From Lepas anatifera (taxonomy: Eukaryota > Arthropoda > Thecostraca > Lepadidae): a stretch of DNA of 64,000 nucleotides. A model generated the notes under the pieces. That model did not search any database, had not been told where the DNA came from, and saw only the letters and a list, made by a program, of their open reading frames with translations. Every line of letters starts with the position of its first letter. Position 1 is the stretch's first letter. This document shows, piece after piece, positions 23,847-36,019 of this stretch. The stretch is from the NCBI GenBank assembly GCA_034440635.1, contig JAOTON010001698.1, positions 124,001-188,000 of the forward strand, in the 5' to 3' direction. The position numbers and the translations under genes are program-made.

Positions 23847-24512
23847 CTTTTTAGATGTGAAGATCACGAGGAGCTTGCAGAATAGACCAGCAAAAACAGG
23901 TGGCCAACCCGCACGCACCAACCGATGGGCTGGCCACGTAACAAGAATTGACTGTGTGATGCAAACCCAGAGAAACCTCCACCATCTGCGACCAGGAACG
24001 TCCAGAGCTCTCTCGTGCGCTTCTCCAGCTGCTGTATTCGTGGGCGTAGGAACAGGGGGGTGTAGCAAGGGGCCATGGCCTCCCAATGTCCAATATTTTT
24101 GCGATTGACCTTATGGCGTTGACTGGAAAGAAACTTCTTAAAAAAACACACACATTTGTCCTTTCCTCCAGTATTTTTGAGTTACGCATATGACTTTAGT
24201 TATCACATCATGCAGTGCTCCGGTAAACAGGCAGTCCTCCTTTTTCTTTCCTCCTGCCGTGATTGCGTCCATGTTGGGGGTTTCTGATCTACCCCCTGCA
24301 GAGCACGCTTCGCCTCTGTTTACCTCCATCAGCAGCTGACTGTGTGCGGGAGCCGATCCACCGTGTACATGCTAATACTGCCGCAGCGACGAAGTGATCG
24401 GGTAGGTCCCAATCACAGATTCGGCGTGAACTCGCCGCATAGGAATACCCGAGGAGGGTCTCACCAGATCCACAGCCGATCCCTGTGGTGTAACCAACAG
24501 AGATCAACTGAC

Positions 24513-24579
24513 GCTCTCTCTCCCTCTCTCTCTCCCTCCCTCTCTCTCTCTCTCCGTCTTTCTCCCTCTCTCCGTCTCT
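24513..24579. repeat. (CT)n-rich low-complexity tract
   Basis: Imperfect CT/CCCT microsatellite of about 65 bp. Confidence 0.9.
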
Positions 24580-25079
24580 ACCAGTAAACAGGCCAGAGGG
24601 TACACAAGCCGTGTGGGGTTGGACGCAGCCCGTGACGGCTTACGAGAGGTCGGCGTGCGTCGGCCACCGGCTCCAGTTTGCACTGGCATTATCACTGCAA
24701 ACAAAGCCGAGAACACCCCGGCTGCGCGGGGTTTGTTTCATCTGGCACGTTTTCATTCTGAGTAAACATTGCCTGATCATGACAGAAAACAGATCCTTCG
24801 CTTCTGTGTGGAATTTGTAGCGGGACGGCGAACTAGTTGTGGCAGCTTGAGCATGTGTATATTATTTTATGGCTGTTCTTCTATTGCCAGACAAGCACTG
24901 TCAGTGTGCATTTACCAACAGCACAGCTTCAAGTATCCAACTCCGCGCGTTGACACAATACACATGGCCTCCAAGAAACCAGCACGGGACCGTAAGCAGC
25001 CGCGCCGGAGACCTGCAGCCTACAGTCCTGTTCACTCGGGTGCCATTTTACATCATCAAGCTCATACATACATTGGCGC

Positions 25080-25395
25080 CACCATACAACTGAGCATGCA
25101 GATTGCGGCTGCGGCCCTTGCGGCGACGGCGCGGTGGACGGAGGCGCCGCGAGTGGCGGTAGCGGACGCCCCGCGCCGGCGCCTCCTACTCGGGCGCGGC
25201 CTCTCGGTGTGGATTCTCGCGTCGACACCGTTCGGAAGCCGTGTCGTGATCTTTCAGTCGTCGGCGGCCGGCCGTCGCTACACGCTTTCCGCCGCCATCG
25301 CCGCATCGCCTATTCTAATGCATGCGGAGCGGCAGCAATCCATTACTGGCCGGCCGCCGCCGATTATGCATTAGGAGAGGATGGAGGTGGAGTGC
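25080..25395. promoter_or_regulatory. GC-rich intronic island
   Basis: CpG-rich block with overlapping open frames on both strands (for example 24929-25306 minus), none like a known protein. Regulatory role inferred from composition and gene context. Confidence 0.35.
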
Positions 25396-25503
25396 TTCTC
25401 TCTCTCTTCTCTCTCTCTCTCTCCCTCTCTCTCTCTCTCGGCTCTCGGCTCTCGGCTCTCGGCTCTCGGCTCTCGGCTCTCCGTCTCTCTCCCATCTCTC
25501 TCC
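25395..25503. repeat. (CT)n tract followed by a 7-bp GGCTCTC array
   Basis: CT-rich tract to about 25440, then five or so copies of GGCTCTC at 25439-25481, then further CT-rich sequence. Confidence 0.9.
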
Positions 25504-26039
25504 TCCACTGTAAGTATCAGAGCGCAGGAAGGAGACTGGAGGAGTGAGGCGTAGACAATTTTGCCGGCCCTGGCCCGAATCCGAGCGAGTGCTGTTTTTT
25601 TATGCCAGGTGCAGGACCGACCTTTAGAAAATATGCCAATATAAGCCCGGGAAGGTACAGTCTTTAAGACAAAAATTGTAAAACTACCTACAACACATTA
25701 CATTTCTTTAAACCTCTAAGATTCAATAACATTAACAAGAGCACATCTAACTTAAATCAAATAAAGAATGTACAAGAAACATGAAAATATTTAGCTATAT
25801 TCAGATAGTCAACGACAATTTCCATAGGAACAATAACTGATGGCATTGATGGCACTGATGGCAAACTCTTTACATTTCTAAAGGACTCTGGGCTAGAGAA
25901 GTTTCTATAAGTCACCCCTCCCAGTATATATGATGGAGGGTGCATGGTGCACCCTCAAAGCAGGACTTGCCTATTTTCAAATTAGCCATTCATGTCACAG
26001 ATGATCCACTGCAAAATTTACGCAATAGTTGTGGTTTAT

Positions 26040-26685
26040 CGTAGGCTAAGGATAGGTCATGTTAGGCTAGCTTTGAAATCAGGTTAGGTTAATTAGGTTA
26101 GACTTCTTCACCGCAGTGATACCTTTCACTGCGGCTCTATGCTAACCACACTCATACTCTTACTAACAATCTAACTGTCCTCTCACACTTCTTTTCCTCT
26201 GGGCGGCGGCTGCCCAGCCGGAGAGGGGAGCTGCAACCTCACCTCCGGGTTGCAGGGTAAATTCGCGGCACCCTGGCCAGGTGTTTAGCGCACTTTCTAA
26301 AATATGAAAATTATTGATTTAACGGAGGATTTCGAGTAACGTAGACAAGCGGACATCAGTAGCTGACACACAAAATTCTAAATTCTAAATTCCAAATTCT
26401 AAATTTGAGGTCTTCAACCACCTGGATAACCTTCGCACTCTGCGGGTCTAAATTTATTAAAAGACCTCCCTTGGCATGGCTATGCCATTGCCACGACCGT
26501 CCATTCGCAAGCTAAAACATCTTGCAACCCATTACTTGAAATAACCCCCATTGCTTCAACAGACTAACGTAGCTTGCCCTCACCCATAATTCTAAAAATT
26601 CTCCCACACACTCCTTTAGAGGCGGGCAAAGGTGCTATGCACAGAACCCCTAATAAAAAGCCATAAGTAAGTAAGTACTGATGGC
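26040..26685 (+). mobile_element. Candidate retroposon remnant with tandem 3' tail
   Basis: GC-rich head (CGGCGGCTGCCCAGCCGGAG at about 26203), AAATTCTAAATTCTAAATTCC tandem words near 26374-26400 and a terminal AAGTAAGTAAGTA simple repeat at about 26665-26678, typical of LINE/SINE 3' ends. No coding frame and no family recognised. Confidence 0.35.
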
Positions 26686-29552
26686 ATCAATCCTAGTATT
26701 CAGAGTACCGAGGTGCTTAGTTAGCATGTGCAGCCTGCATTGACCATGTCTTCAAATACTGACTGCTCGTTAGAGAGAATTGGCATCGCTTTCACAGTCC
26801 AATAAAAGGTAAATGTGATACTAGCTTTTGGCTCAGATAGCAGCACTCATTTTCAATGCAATAGTAAAATGTTGTTAATAAATATGGAAGTAAAATTAAG
26901 TTCTATTCCATCACCAAATACATCCGTGCCACAAATTTTCCTTGCCTGGCTTAATTCTGCCACTTTCGTCATTGGAAAAGGACTGTAAGACAGATTATTT
27001 GCATTCGGTGTCGAGCCCAGGGTAAAAGTCAGTTAAATGCAAAAGCTTATTTTGCAGCGAACCAGTACAAAAACTATATTTTTTCCATTCTTAATAAATG
27101 TTTCTGATGTCTGTCGCTGTTCCAGAGGTGCAGAAAGTATGCTGGCTGTCACAAACTCAATGCGACGTATGCCTTCTCTGTCACAAAAAGCTGAAAATCA
27201 TAATTGTATACTTGAATACTATTTCCAATATGCTGAATGTCATCTACCTGTCTCTTACTTTTTACAACAGACAAGGTTCAAGCACCAAGCCATTACAGCA
27301 TGAAGGTAGTAAACTGTGTTTTCATTTTTAGATCATGTTTATGTTTTTGGAAGGAAAATTTCCAATTATTGATCATTGTTTCCAGTATTGGGATCATAAC
27401 TATCATTGGCAACTCTGACTGCAGTTTCCCTGAATGACATGCATTTCCCTTTTTGAAGAAGCTTCCATTTTTGGAAGGAGTGTTTCCAATTATGGTACAT
27501 TTCCCCATGATTAAATGTGGCAATTATCATGAAAATAATTATTATTGGGAACTAATCTATGAATGGGAGCGTACACCTACACACAATTGGGAATCCTGAT
27601 CACAGCTCTCCCCCCCCACTGAACTTCTATCTCATATATCAACAAAAGGGACAAAAATGTCAATGTCAACATAGGATTTGGATCTACCTAATTTTTTTGT
27701 CATGTAACTTTTTATTCCTTTGAAATTGTTTACTAATCTGACGGAAATGTGTTGGTAAAGTGGACCTTAGGTAGCATTTTTACAGACAGATCAAATGCTT
27801 AAAATTTTCCCCCAACACCCGATTATCACCTGCCTGGTCATTCCTTCTTGCAGTAAAAACTCTGAGGCAACTACCCTGCACAGATGTAAAATCAAGTCTA
27901 TTGGCCTAATAGGTACAGGGGTATTGGAAGTCTCATACCAAAGAAAGATCCAGTGGAGTCAAAATCCTGCTTTAGCTCCATGCAGTTCAGGTCCTGTGTG
28001 TTGCTACCTACCACTGGTAGTAACCAACACACCCCCAACCAGCGTTTTTCAAAGTCTCTTTCTTTCTGAGATTTTCTGTGCTTTTCTCAGACGAAAAGGG
28101 GGTCTACTAGGCCCCCTCCAGTGCACATTAGTGCCAGGCCCCTCTCCAGTGTGTTTTAACACTTTGTGGAGGACTGCATTGGCACACATTTGCTATCTGT
28201 ACAATATTGCCATGATAATTTGATCATGAAACCTCACCTGAATTACTTTTGTTGCCAGTCTGTTGCTGGCACCAGCTCTCCCAACTTCCTCCAGCTCCAA
28301 ATCTACCTAACCAATCTTGATATAGGGCACAAATAAGGTAAGGCACAAGCAAGCTAAGGAATGAAAAACCAAGTTTGTTATGTGAAAGTGCATCAGTCTC
28401 AAAGTAGCCTACATTCATCTTAGATTAGCCATGGGCAGCACTATTTATTCCAGCTAGTTTTAGCCTGCACTTATCTCAGATATACCTAATAAATATGCCC
28501 TCAAAAGAAGTTGCTTCCCACCTGTTTAAATTTTTTGGCAGGCTCTACATCACATAAACATTTCTAACTTGTCTTATTGTCGCTGTTGCGCAGTTTAAGT
28601 AGAATGGCTGCCCAGCTATGTTTATTTTCTCACTCACTTAGTACTTTTATTAGTAGCTTTTAGGCGTACTTAATACTAAATTCGAAGAAATAGGGGCCAA
28701 TAAATCGAAGACACTCAAACTGTAAATATGATTAAACCTGCAAAAATGGACAGAGAAGTACTTGATAACGTATCTGCGTTATCTTTAATGCCTTAAAAAT
28801 GGCCACAGTCCTATATTTCTCGAAAAAATTGACTGTCACATTTCGGGCATCTAGGCGGCAACTTTCTGGCAACTACTAACAATCGGCACCATTGGGCTGC
28901 ATGTTAAAATCTGGCAACTGTGACAGCGGTTTCCGGGTTTTCTGCAGCGGGGGTCCCTCGTTTTAGTAGAAACTGAACACAGTACCAATATTGTATCACT
29001 GATGGTACGCTGTGCAATTGAAGAACAGAGTTGCTAAATTGAAATAATCGCTACACGCCTCATTCTGTATTTCAAAAATATGTGGTTTGATTTTGAACCA
29101 TACAGTCACGATCGCTGTTTTGTCACAGTTATGCACCTCGATTTTCGTAAATGTGTCACAAACTCCAGTAGCCGAGTTGGCAAGTTTCTGCACCTCTGCG
29201 CTGTTCTTGAAGTGTATAAGCTTCTGAATATCTATTATGTCCAAGGGTGCACCAAATAACCCTGGGTGCTGTAATTCTTTAGATGGATATAGGAAGAAAC
29301 ATCTAATAATGACGTTCTGAGGACATTGACATTTTTTACATATGTCAAGTATTTAAAGTTATTTAATGTCAGAGTCTCTTTTCTTTTCGTCCATGTGGTG
29401 GCTGAGGTATTAACAAAAAACTGAACTATGCTTACTCCATTTAATTACTGTGTGAAATAGTAACAATCATTTTTGTGTTATGATTTTAGTGTTGTGGATT
29501 CTAAAAACCCGTGTTTGCCTGTCTTGAGGTAATTGTCTTTCAGTTGTAGTGC

Positions 29553-29553
<1 letters not shown>

Positions 29554-29601
<48 letters not shown>
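29554..29601. repeat. (TA)n microsatellite
   Basis: About 24 TA units in intron 1. Confidence 0.95.
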
Positions 29602-29603
<2 letters not shown>

Positions 29604-30439
29604 ATTTCACTGAAATGCCAAATGTGAGTTCTGGGATTGCACCAGGTAGTCAAACACCCGTTCAAAGCCCGCGGGCCTGAAAAGTGTTTTTACACCGGGC
29701 CCCGGGGACTAGAAAGTACCACCTGTAATGTAGACGTTCCCCCAGCAGTGGAAGTGAGCTGTGTCAGCGGCACCCTGCCCCTGGTCATGGTCCTCCTCAC
29801 CGTCGCACGGGTCCCACCCAGACACAGGCGGCTGGTCCGGCCCTTAACCCTCGCCCTTAACACTGCATGGCCAACTGTTATTATTGGGTGCTGCCAGGTG
29901 CGCAACAACAGCTTTGCCGCCGACTCTAGTTCTAGGATGGTAGCATGATTTATTCAAGGCGAGAATGGCATTAGCTGCTGGTGCCGGACGCGTTTATAGC
30001 CCGGAGCCGAATATGGCGGCGATGAGCCACAGTGCTGAGAAATCCTTACGTGACAAGGCTGCCACAGACCATGAAGCCCCCCTGATTTGCAAGCGAATTT
30101 CATTGGTTGACGAATTAATCCAGAAACCCTGCCACAAAGTCCAGAATGTGTTTTGTTATTAAGAACAATAGCAAGCTTGGAACAGTTTGTGCTATCAATT
30201 TTCGACAAAAATACAACATTATTTTACAACTTTTTAGCTTTATTTTTTAAGTCCGCCAGAAATATCCAAAAGATCCACTGAGTGAAATCCTTATGGATTT
30301 AGTTAAATCACTTTTCCTTCACATGCTTGCATGTTTGCAAACCGGATGTAGGCACGTGGGAAAGCTGCATGCCAAAAGGTGACTCTTTTTAACGCCCCGA
30401 CTTTGGTAGATGATGAACCGACATTGATGATGATGATTG

Positions 30440-31190
30440 TGGACGCACTGACATCAGACTTTGGTAGAGGATATCTACGCCATTAAAAAAGCCCTGCAAC
30501 ATATTCAAAAGAGTCGGTATCCTCGCTCTGTGATTTGCTCTGATTCACAGTCCGCACTCGCAGCTCTTCAGCGCCCCGATGAGATCACTTACCCATTCAT
30601 ATATGATATATTCCGAGCCCTCGATACCATGCCTTCTGCACAAAATGTCATTTTTCTTTGGATTCCGGGACATTGTTCCATACCAGGCAACGAATCGGCT
30701 GATTCAACGGCGAAGCGTGCGTCTCGCCTACCAACTGTGATCAGTATCGCCTTACCGCTTTCCGACGCATTGAGCGAGAAAAAACAATGTTTTTCCGAAT
30801 TTCTCCAAAAGAAATGGGAACGGAGCCACTCAAACAACCTCTTTGAAATAAACCAACATTATCTCCTTGGAACACCTGTAATCAATTCAGTCGACAACGT
30901 GAAGTGATCCTTTGCAGACTACGCTGTGGACACACCAGGGCGACTCACAGTCATCACATAGATAGAATTCCTCCCCGATCTGTGGAATATGCGGCGTCAG
31001 ACTCTCTATTCGCCACATTTTACTTGAATGTCGGTATGATCTTGCATTGGGGACGCCTGTCATAAATTATGTCAGAGCCAATAATCTCGCTCCCAGTCTC
31101 CAAACCCTGCTAGGAAATGATCACCCAGAGTTACTAGATCTCGTCTTGAATTTTGTCTGTGCATCTTCGTGGGCGAATAAACTTTGACTT
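30440..31190 (+). pseudogene. Non-LTR retrotransposon ORF2 C-terminal remnant (RNase H domain and Cys/His tail)
   Basis: The frame at 30461-30907 encodes EDIYAIKKALQHIQ, then CSDSQSALAALQ with the catalytic Asp, then FLWIPGHCSIPGNESADSTA with the His, Asn, Glu and Asp of the RNase H active-site region. After a stop and a frameshift the sequence can be followed as LCRLRCGHTRATHSHHID, CGICGVRLSIRHILLEC (a Cys/His tail motif common at the end of jockey/I-type ORF2) to about 31190. The upstream reverse transcriptase and first catalytic Asp of RNase H are missing, so the copy is 5' truncated and dead. It is not the same copy as the minus-strand fragments near 11 kb. Confidence 0.85.
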
Positions 31191-31614
31191 CAATTATTAG
31201 CCGTCCTGTAGATTATAACATGAATTTTTTATCATAGTAATGTAAGCGGGCTTTTTTCATCATAAATATACAAGCCCAACAGTGAGCCTGCGTATTTGTG
31301 ATTTTTCCCCGCCAGATTGCACACGTATTGTGGAAAACACGGCGACTTGGATCGCCAGGATTGCGAAACATCTGTCTCACGCTATTTTCTTGAGAATCAC
31401 TTTCAAAGAGTGATCCTCGCGAAATTCTGAACATTTGGAGTGATTCGTGGAAAAAACTAGTGGTCGCTGGTGTTTGGCTACCAGCTTGCGAGCGAAGCTT
31501 TTTCGGCCCCTTCGCTCTTAAATGTTACCTCCAGATTCACAGTGTATTTCGGAAGACCACCCCCCGATTCAGAGGAATAGCCTTCCCAAAGCACTGCGCA
31601 TCTGAATTTTCATG

Positions 31615-31883
31615 GTTGCATCAACGGCGCGGCTCCCATGGTGAACTTCGAAATGCCGTCTGACCAGAACTGTGCCGGAGCACGGCACAGTCCTGTTCAT
31701 CCCCAGGACGGGAGCCGCGCTATTCCGCCCGGCGGAGCGCGTACTGGCGTGCCAGGCGCGGTGCGCAGTGCGGTCTCATGGGCTACATGACAACGTATTG
31801 CGCATGCGTGGGGCGTGCTGATGTGCGTTCTGCCGGCAGAATAGCGCGCCCGGTGTTTGTTCCGGCCGCGCCGTTGATGTAAC
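31615..31883. mobile_element. Short TIR element (MITE), 269 bp
   Basis: It starts GTTGCATCAACGGCGCGGC and ends GCCGCGCCGTTGATGTAAC, a 19-bp TIR with one mismatch. Interior dyads include ACTGTGCCG/CGGCACAGT with a 5-base loop. GC-rich within AT-rich surroundings. No clear target duplication and no ORF. Confidence 0.65.
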
Positions 31884-32804
31884 CCGCCGCTTGGCTGATC
31901 GTAGGGAGGCCAAAAAAAAGGTAGAGGATAAATCTATAACTGAATTCACAGCCGTAATGAACGTGAGGTTTTAAGAAAAGGTCTATGTTTCTGACGAGTT
32001 TTTATGCAGCTAAGGACGATCAAACTGAAGAATTAGTTTATTCAGAAAGTTCAAAAGGAAAGATAGCTTAGCTGTGCTTAAGTTATTCTACTATCGAGGT
32101 TTTCGATTGTAGTTTATATACAATTGATTGCATGTAAGGAACTCATGTATCGCATGTAGACTGACTGTACGATTTCGTCTCGCTTTTTGTTATAGACTGG
32201 TGATGAGTCATTCAACATCATTTCAGCCAGTGTTCACTTGGGATGTTGAGACACAGGCGTCCGCTCAGTTATTACCAATAAAGGTGTTTTACTGGCAAGT
32301 CATGCTGACACGTTCCCGAGTCTGTGCTGACACCTTGGCACAAATAGAAAATGAGCAACGCCACAGTTCAGCACTAACATATATGTGTCAGGGCAGGTGC
32401 GATCTCCTAGCGCCTTCAATGGCATTCATTAGAAAACCTTTTATTTGTATCGTCCGTATCACCTGTGCTTTCGATTTTCGCCTGTTTGTGAATGGGCCAT
32501 TGTGGAGACTTGGAGAGAGGCTTTTTATCAAACGTCTTACTGAGGCTTGACGCAGTTCCCAGCATTCTGCGCGCGAAGTGTTAAAGAAGTTCTCTACAAG
32601 TTGCCAGCCCCATTGCTGAAACACCTGTGTTTTCACTTATATATATATAGATAAGACTTGCACCAGATACAGCATGAAAACAGGTACAAAAGAGGCCTCA
32701 AAGTTGATACGAACGCTTGACGAGTGACTGAATTTATGGATCATTATCAGTTTCATGGATGGTTGAAGCTATTAAGCAAGTAACACGAATGTTTTTCCAT
32801 AGGT

Positions 32805-32950
32805 GTATATGTTGCAGGGAAAGTGGGAAATCCGGGAGTTCGCAAACTCCCTAGGGATTTCGCGAAATCACTGACGAGCCAGTGAGTTCGCGAAATCCCT
32901 AGGGAGTTTGCGAACTCCCGGATTTCGCACTTTCCCTGTAACATATATAC
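32805..32950. mobile_element. Hairpin element with nested palindromes, 146 bp
   Basis: The two arms (about 65 bp each) are near-perfect reverse complements meeting near 32877. Each arm also contains its own palindromes GGGAGTTCGCAAACTCCC and GATTTCGCGAAATC (one copy altered). It can fold as one long hairpin or several small ones. No coding capacity. Confidence 0.75.
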
Positions 32951-33294
32951 AAATGAATAACAAGAAAACCATTTTCAAACGAAAATTGTACGCTGTTCTT
33001 TACATTAATCGCAAATATCATCGAAGAGAGCACTGTCTTGCTGAAATTAACGTTAAAGATACGTGAATGATAAAAGTCTGGGGGTATATTAAGACTATTA
33101 TAGTGAGCAAATGAAGGGATGGACGCACAGTTAAGTACAAACAATCTTCGGGATGGATGAGAAACTTTACATTAACTGTAGATGTATGAATTACTGAGGT
33201 ATGGATGAAAGAAAAGTTTTCTCCTTAAAATTATCGAGATATTTAAGGGAGAGGAATTTTTTTAACTGATTAATACCTATCGTGGCTCAGATGG

Positions 33295-33500
33295 AGCCAA
33301 CACATCACAGTCATAACAACAGTATAATTGTTGGGGTTTAATAACGCACAAACTGCCAGGGTTATACGGCATCACCAACTCTCATCCTGTTGGGAGGGAT
33401 TTGACGGACCAGATCAGCTTTTTCAGAGGCTCTGCCGAAACATGAGCCCGGAACCTGTGGCTCAGAAGGCATATGCTCTACCACTGAGCCACACACCACA
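33295..33500 (-). mobile_element. tRNA-derived SINE
   Basis: On the minus strand, A box TGGCTCAGTGG (33481-33491) and B box GGTTCCGGGCTC (33444-33455), spaced as in a tRNA promoter, are followed by a body ending in a GTTATTAAACCCCAACAATT tail near 33320-33340. The acceptor stem does not close, so it is a SINE rather than a tRNA gene. Confidence 0.6.
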
Positions 33501-35159
33501 ACAACAGAGCCTCCCTCCACAACGACAGTATGTAATTTCTAAACAGATTTGTATGCTGGCTCACAAGTACGTCTACTGTCCTTGCGATTATGATGTGCTG
33601 TGTTTTCTGTTGTAGCCTCAATAGTGAAAGACACACTATATAACCCCCACAGCCGAAGCACCCTAAAATCCCAATGCACACACACTCCTCGATGGTAAAG
33701 TATCATTGATTTTCTAAAATTTTATCATCTCTATGATATTGAGGAAAAGTTTATTTCTAAAAAAATCGTAATGACAGAGCTCAAATACAAACTCTGACTC
33801 CTAGAGATGGTAGCTCTAGAGTTTTGTAGATGATATCCAGCAAATAACTTGCTTTTTTGTAACTGCTCTCTAACATAACTGAGCCTTCCAGGCGCAAATG
33901 GTACCTCTTCATTTCATTGTTGAAAGCTGTTTAATTGAGCGGAAATAAATCGTATATGTTACAATTTCGTTCGGAACCATGGTCTGTCTGATCAGCAGTG
34001 TGCCACTGAAGTCATATTCTTAAAAAGAATTCGATCAAAAGACAAATCATCCAGGCTGAGGTGACTTTCTCACGGACTGTCATCTTCAGACACGACGTGG
34101 CATGACACTCTACGTAGCTCTTCTTTCCAGTGGAGCACAAATAAGTGTTGCTTTGAGAAATATTTTGCCAACAAATCCGTTTTATTTCAGTTCACTGACT
34201 ATGTTTTCCAGAATAACAATGATTTTCTGATGGAGCCTGTATTTCATGCAAGGTGTATACCTGAATAAGAAGTGTTAAAAATTATCGCGTTTCTAACCAA
34301 ATCCCTAAATCCCAAATCCAAAAGTAGGCTCCACAGCTGTCTTGTCACAACACATACAAGACTTAGACGCCATAAACGATGAAAATGGTTCCGACTGCAG
34401 GTATTTTGGCATGAGGCCTCAGCGTCGGACTGGGCCCAGGCCGGGAATTCCGGCGCAGGGATATCCCGCAAGGAGAAGTGAGAGTGTTTGCTTAAAACTC
34501 CCTTCAGACTGATTATTCGCGGCTAAGTGCGGCCAGATCTGTCAGAACTGGATTCAGGATGGGTTAGGCCACGGTTTATTGATTTTCAAGGTCTTTCGAC
34601 CAACAGATCTTGCCGACTCATTTTTCCTCTGGAAATCCGTACAAGAAAGAAGTATTAAGAGGTGCGGTGCAGCTCTTCTCCGGCGACTGGGTTGTGTGTT
34701 TTTATTTCGAAGCCGAAGCATGCCAAACAAACAAGTGCCTAATTGGAAACAAAATGAAAGTTGACATAAAATAGCTTCTATCATGGAATCAAAGCAAGTT
34801 TTGGTAGGAAAGCTGCTACTTTTTAGAGGAAATAAAACAGCTACTACCAAAACTTCAGAACATAGCCGGCTTCATCCATCTAACAGAGCTTTCTAGAGAA
34901 ACCATTGATGACCGAGATCTCCTTTAAATGCTGTCGACTTCTAGAACCAAGCGTTGCAGTGATCTAACGAAATATCCAACAGGTTATACTGCATTCTCCG
35001 AGCAAACAAATCCGTCCCTTTCATATATAGCTTACGGCATTGTGTCAGCAACCAGCCATGATCAGGACCAGGCAGTTGCCTGGCGGCGGCCGGCCTAGCC
35101 GTGGCATCCGCATCCGACCATTAGAGATGGCGCCTGTGGTGTCGATCGACTGGGTACCT

Positions 35160-35965
35160 GTCATTAGTGATGGGCCAGGCGTCTGAGCGAGTCACTGCCA
35201 TTATAGGTGGTCAGCAGTACGGCACCAATGGCGCTGGACACGGCTGAGTGGGCCGCGACGGCGGCAGCTGTCACGCCGCCGCCGTCGCGGTTTTCCGGCC
35301 GCAGCTCCCAAATGACGTGTTTGGGGTTGGTGGCGGTGATGGCAAACTCACCGCGGGTGCCACTGTCACCACGACTGTGTCTCCAGCTGAAAAAGCCCAA
35401 CATTCTCTGGGAGAAACTGCATACCTCTGTGCGCTCAGCAAGCGACAACCCCGTCGCCGAAGATGGCGCCGGCCGCAGCCGCTGTCCGCCAGAAGCGCTG
35501 CGATACCTGTGCGTGGTGCATTCGAGCACCATCACCAGCGCCGCGCGGCCATGCCCGCCTGATCGGCATCGCACCGAATCGCAGCCGTCATTACCGGTGT
35601 GCGCGCCGCCACTTCCGACCGCAGTCTGACGCCATTCTCACGTCAGCCGCGCAAGCTTTGACGCCGCCGCGCCGCAGCCGCCGTCAGCAGCGATCCTGCG
35701 CCGCTGCCCACCGTCATTACACAAACAAACAACGCACAACACACTAATCGATAAAGGCGGCCGTGGGAGTGGGCGGCGGGTATCACTACCGGGTGGCGAA
35801 CGGCCCGACTGCCCGGCTCATCCATCTATCGAGATGCCGGGGCAGCGCCGCACCGCCGGCGACGGAAGGGACCATTGCCGGCCCCCAGCCCGCGCAGACA
35901 TGGCCTGGGAAGGATGCGATCCTGGAAAACGCTGGCGCCGCTGGTTGTGGATGACTCGAGGTATA
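35160..35965. promoter_or_regulatory. GC-rich intronic island
   Basis: CpG-rich block in intron 1. It supports long overlapping frames on both strands (for example 35207-35629 + and 35164-35574 -) with no domain resemblance. Candidate enhancer block, inferred only from composition. Confidence 0.4.
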
Positions 35966-36019
35966 CATCATCATTTTAGATGAGCTGCAGCGGCCAGCTG
36001 TCCCCCGCGAGGTGTACTC

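Noticed and set aside
26060..26101. TTAGG-like telomeric repeat (GGTTAGGTTAATTAGGTTAG)
   Set aside because: Only a few imperfect units inside a likely retroposon remnant; too short to call an interstitial telomere.
27795..28223. 142-codon ORF (+) in intron 1
   Set aside because: No motif, no composition bias toward coding, and no neighbouring exon.
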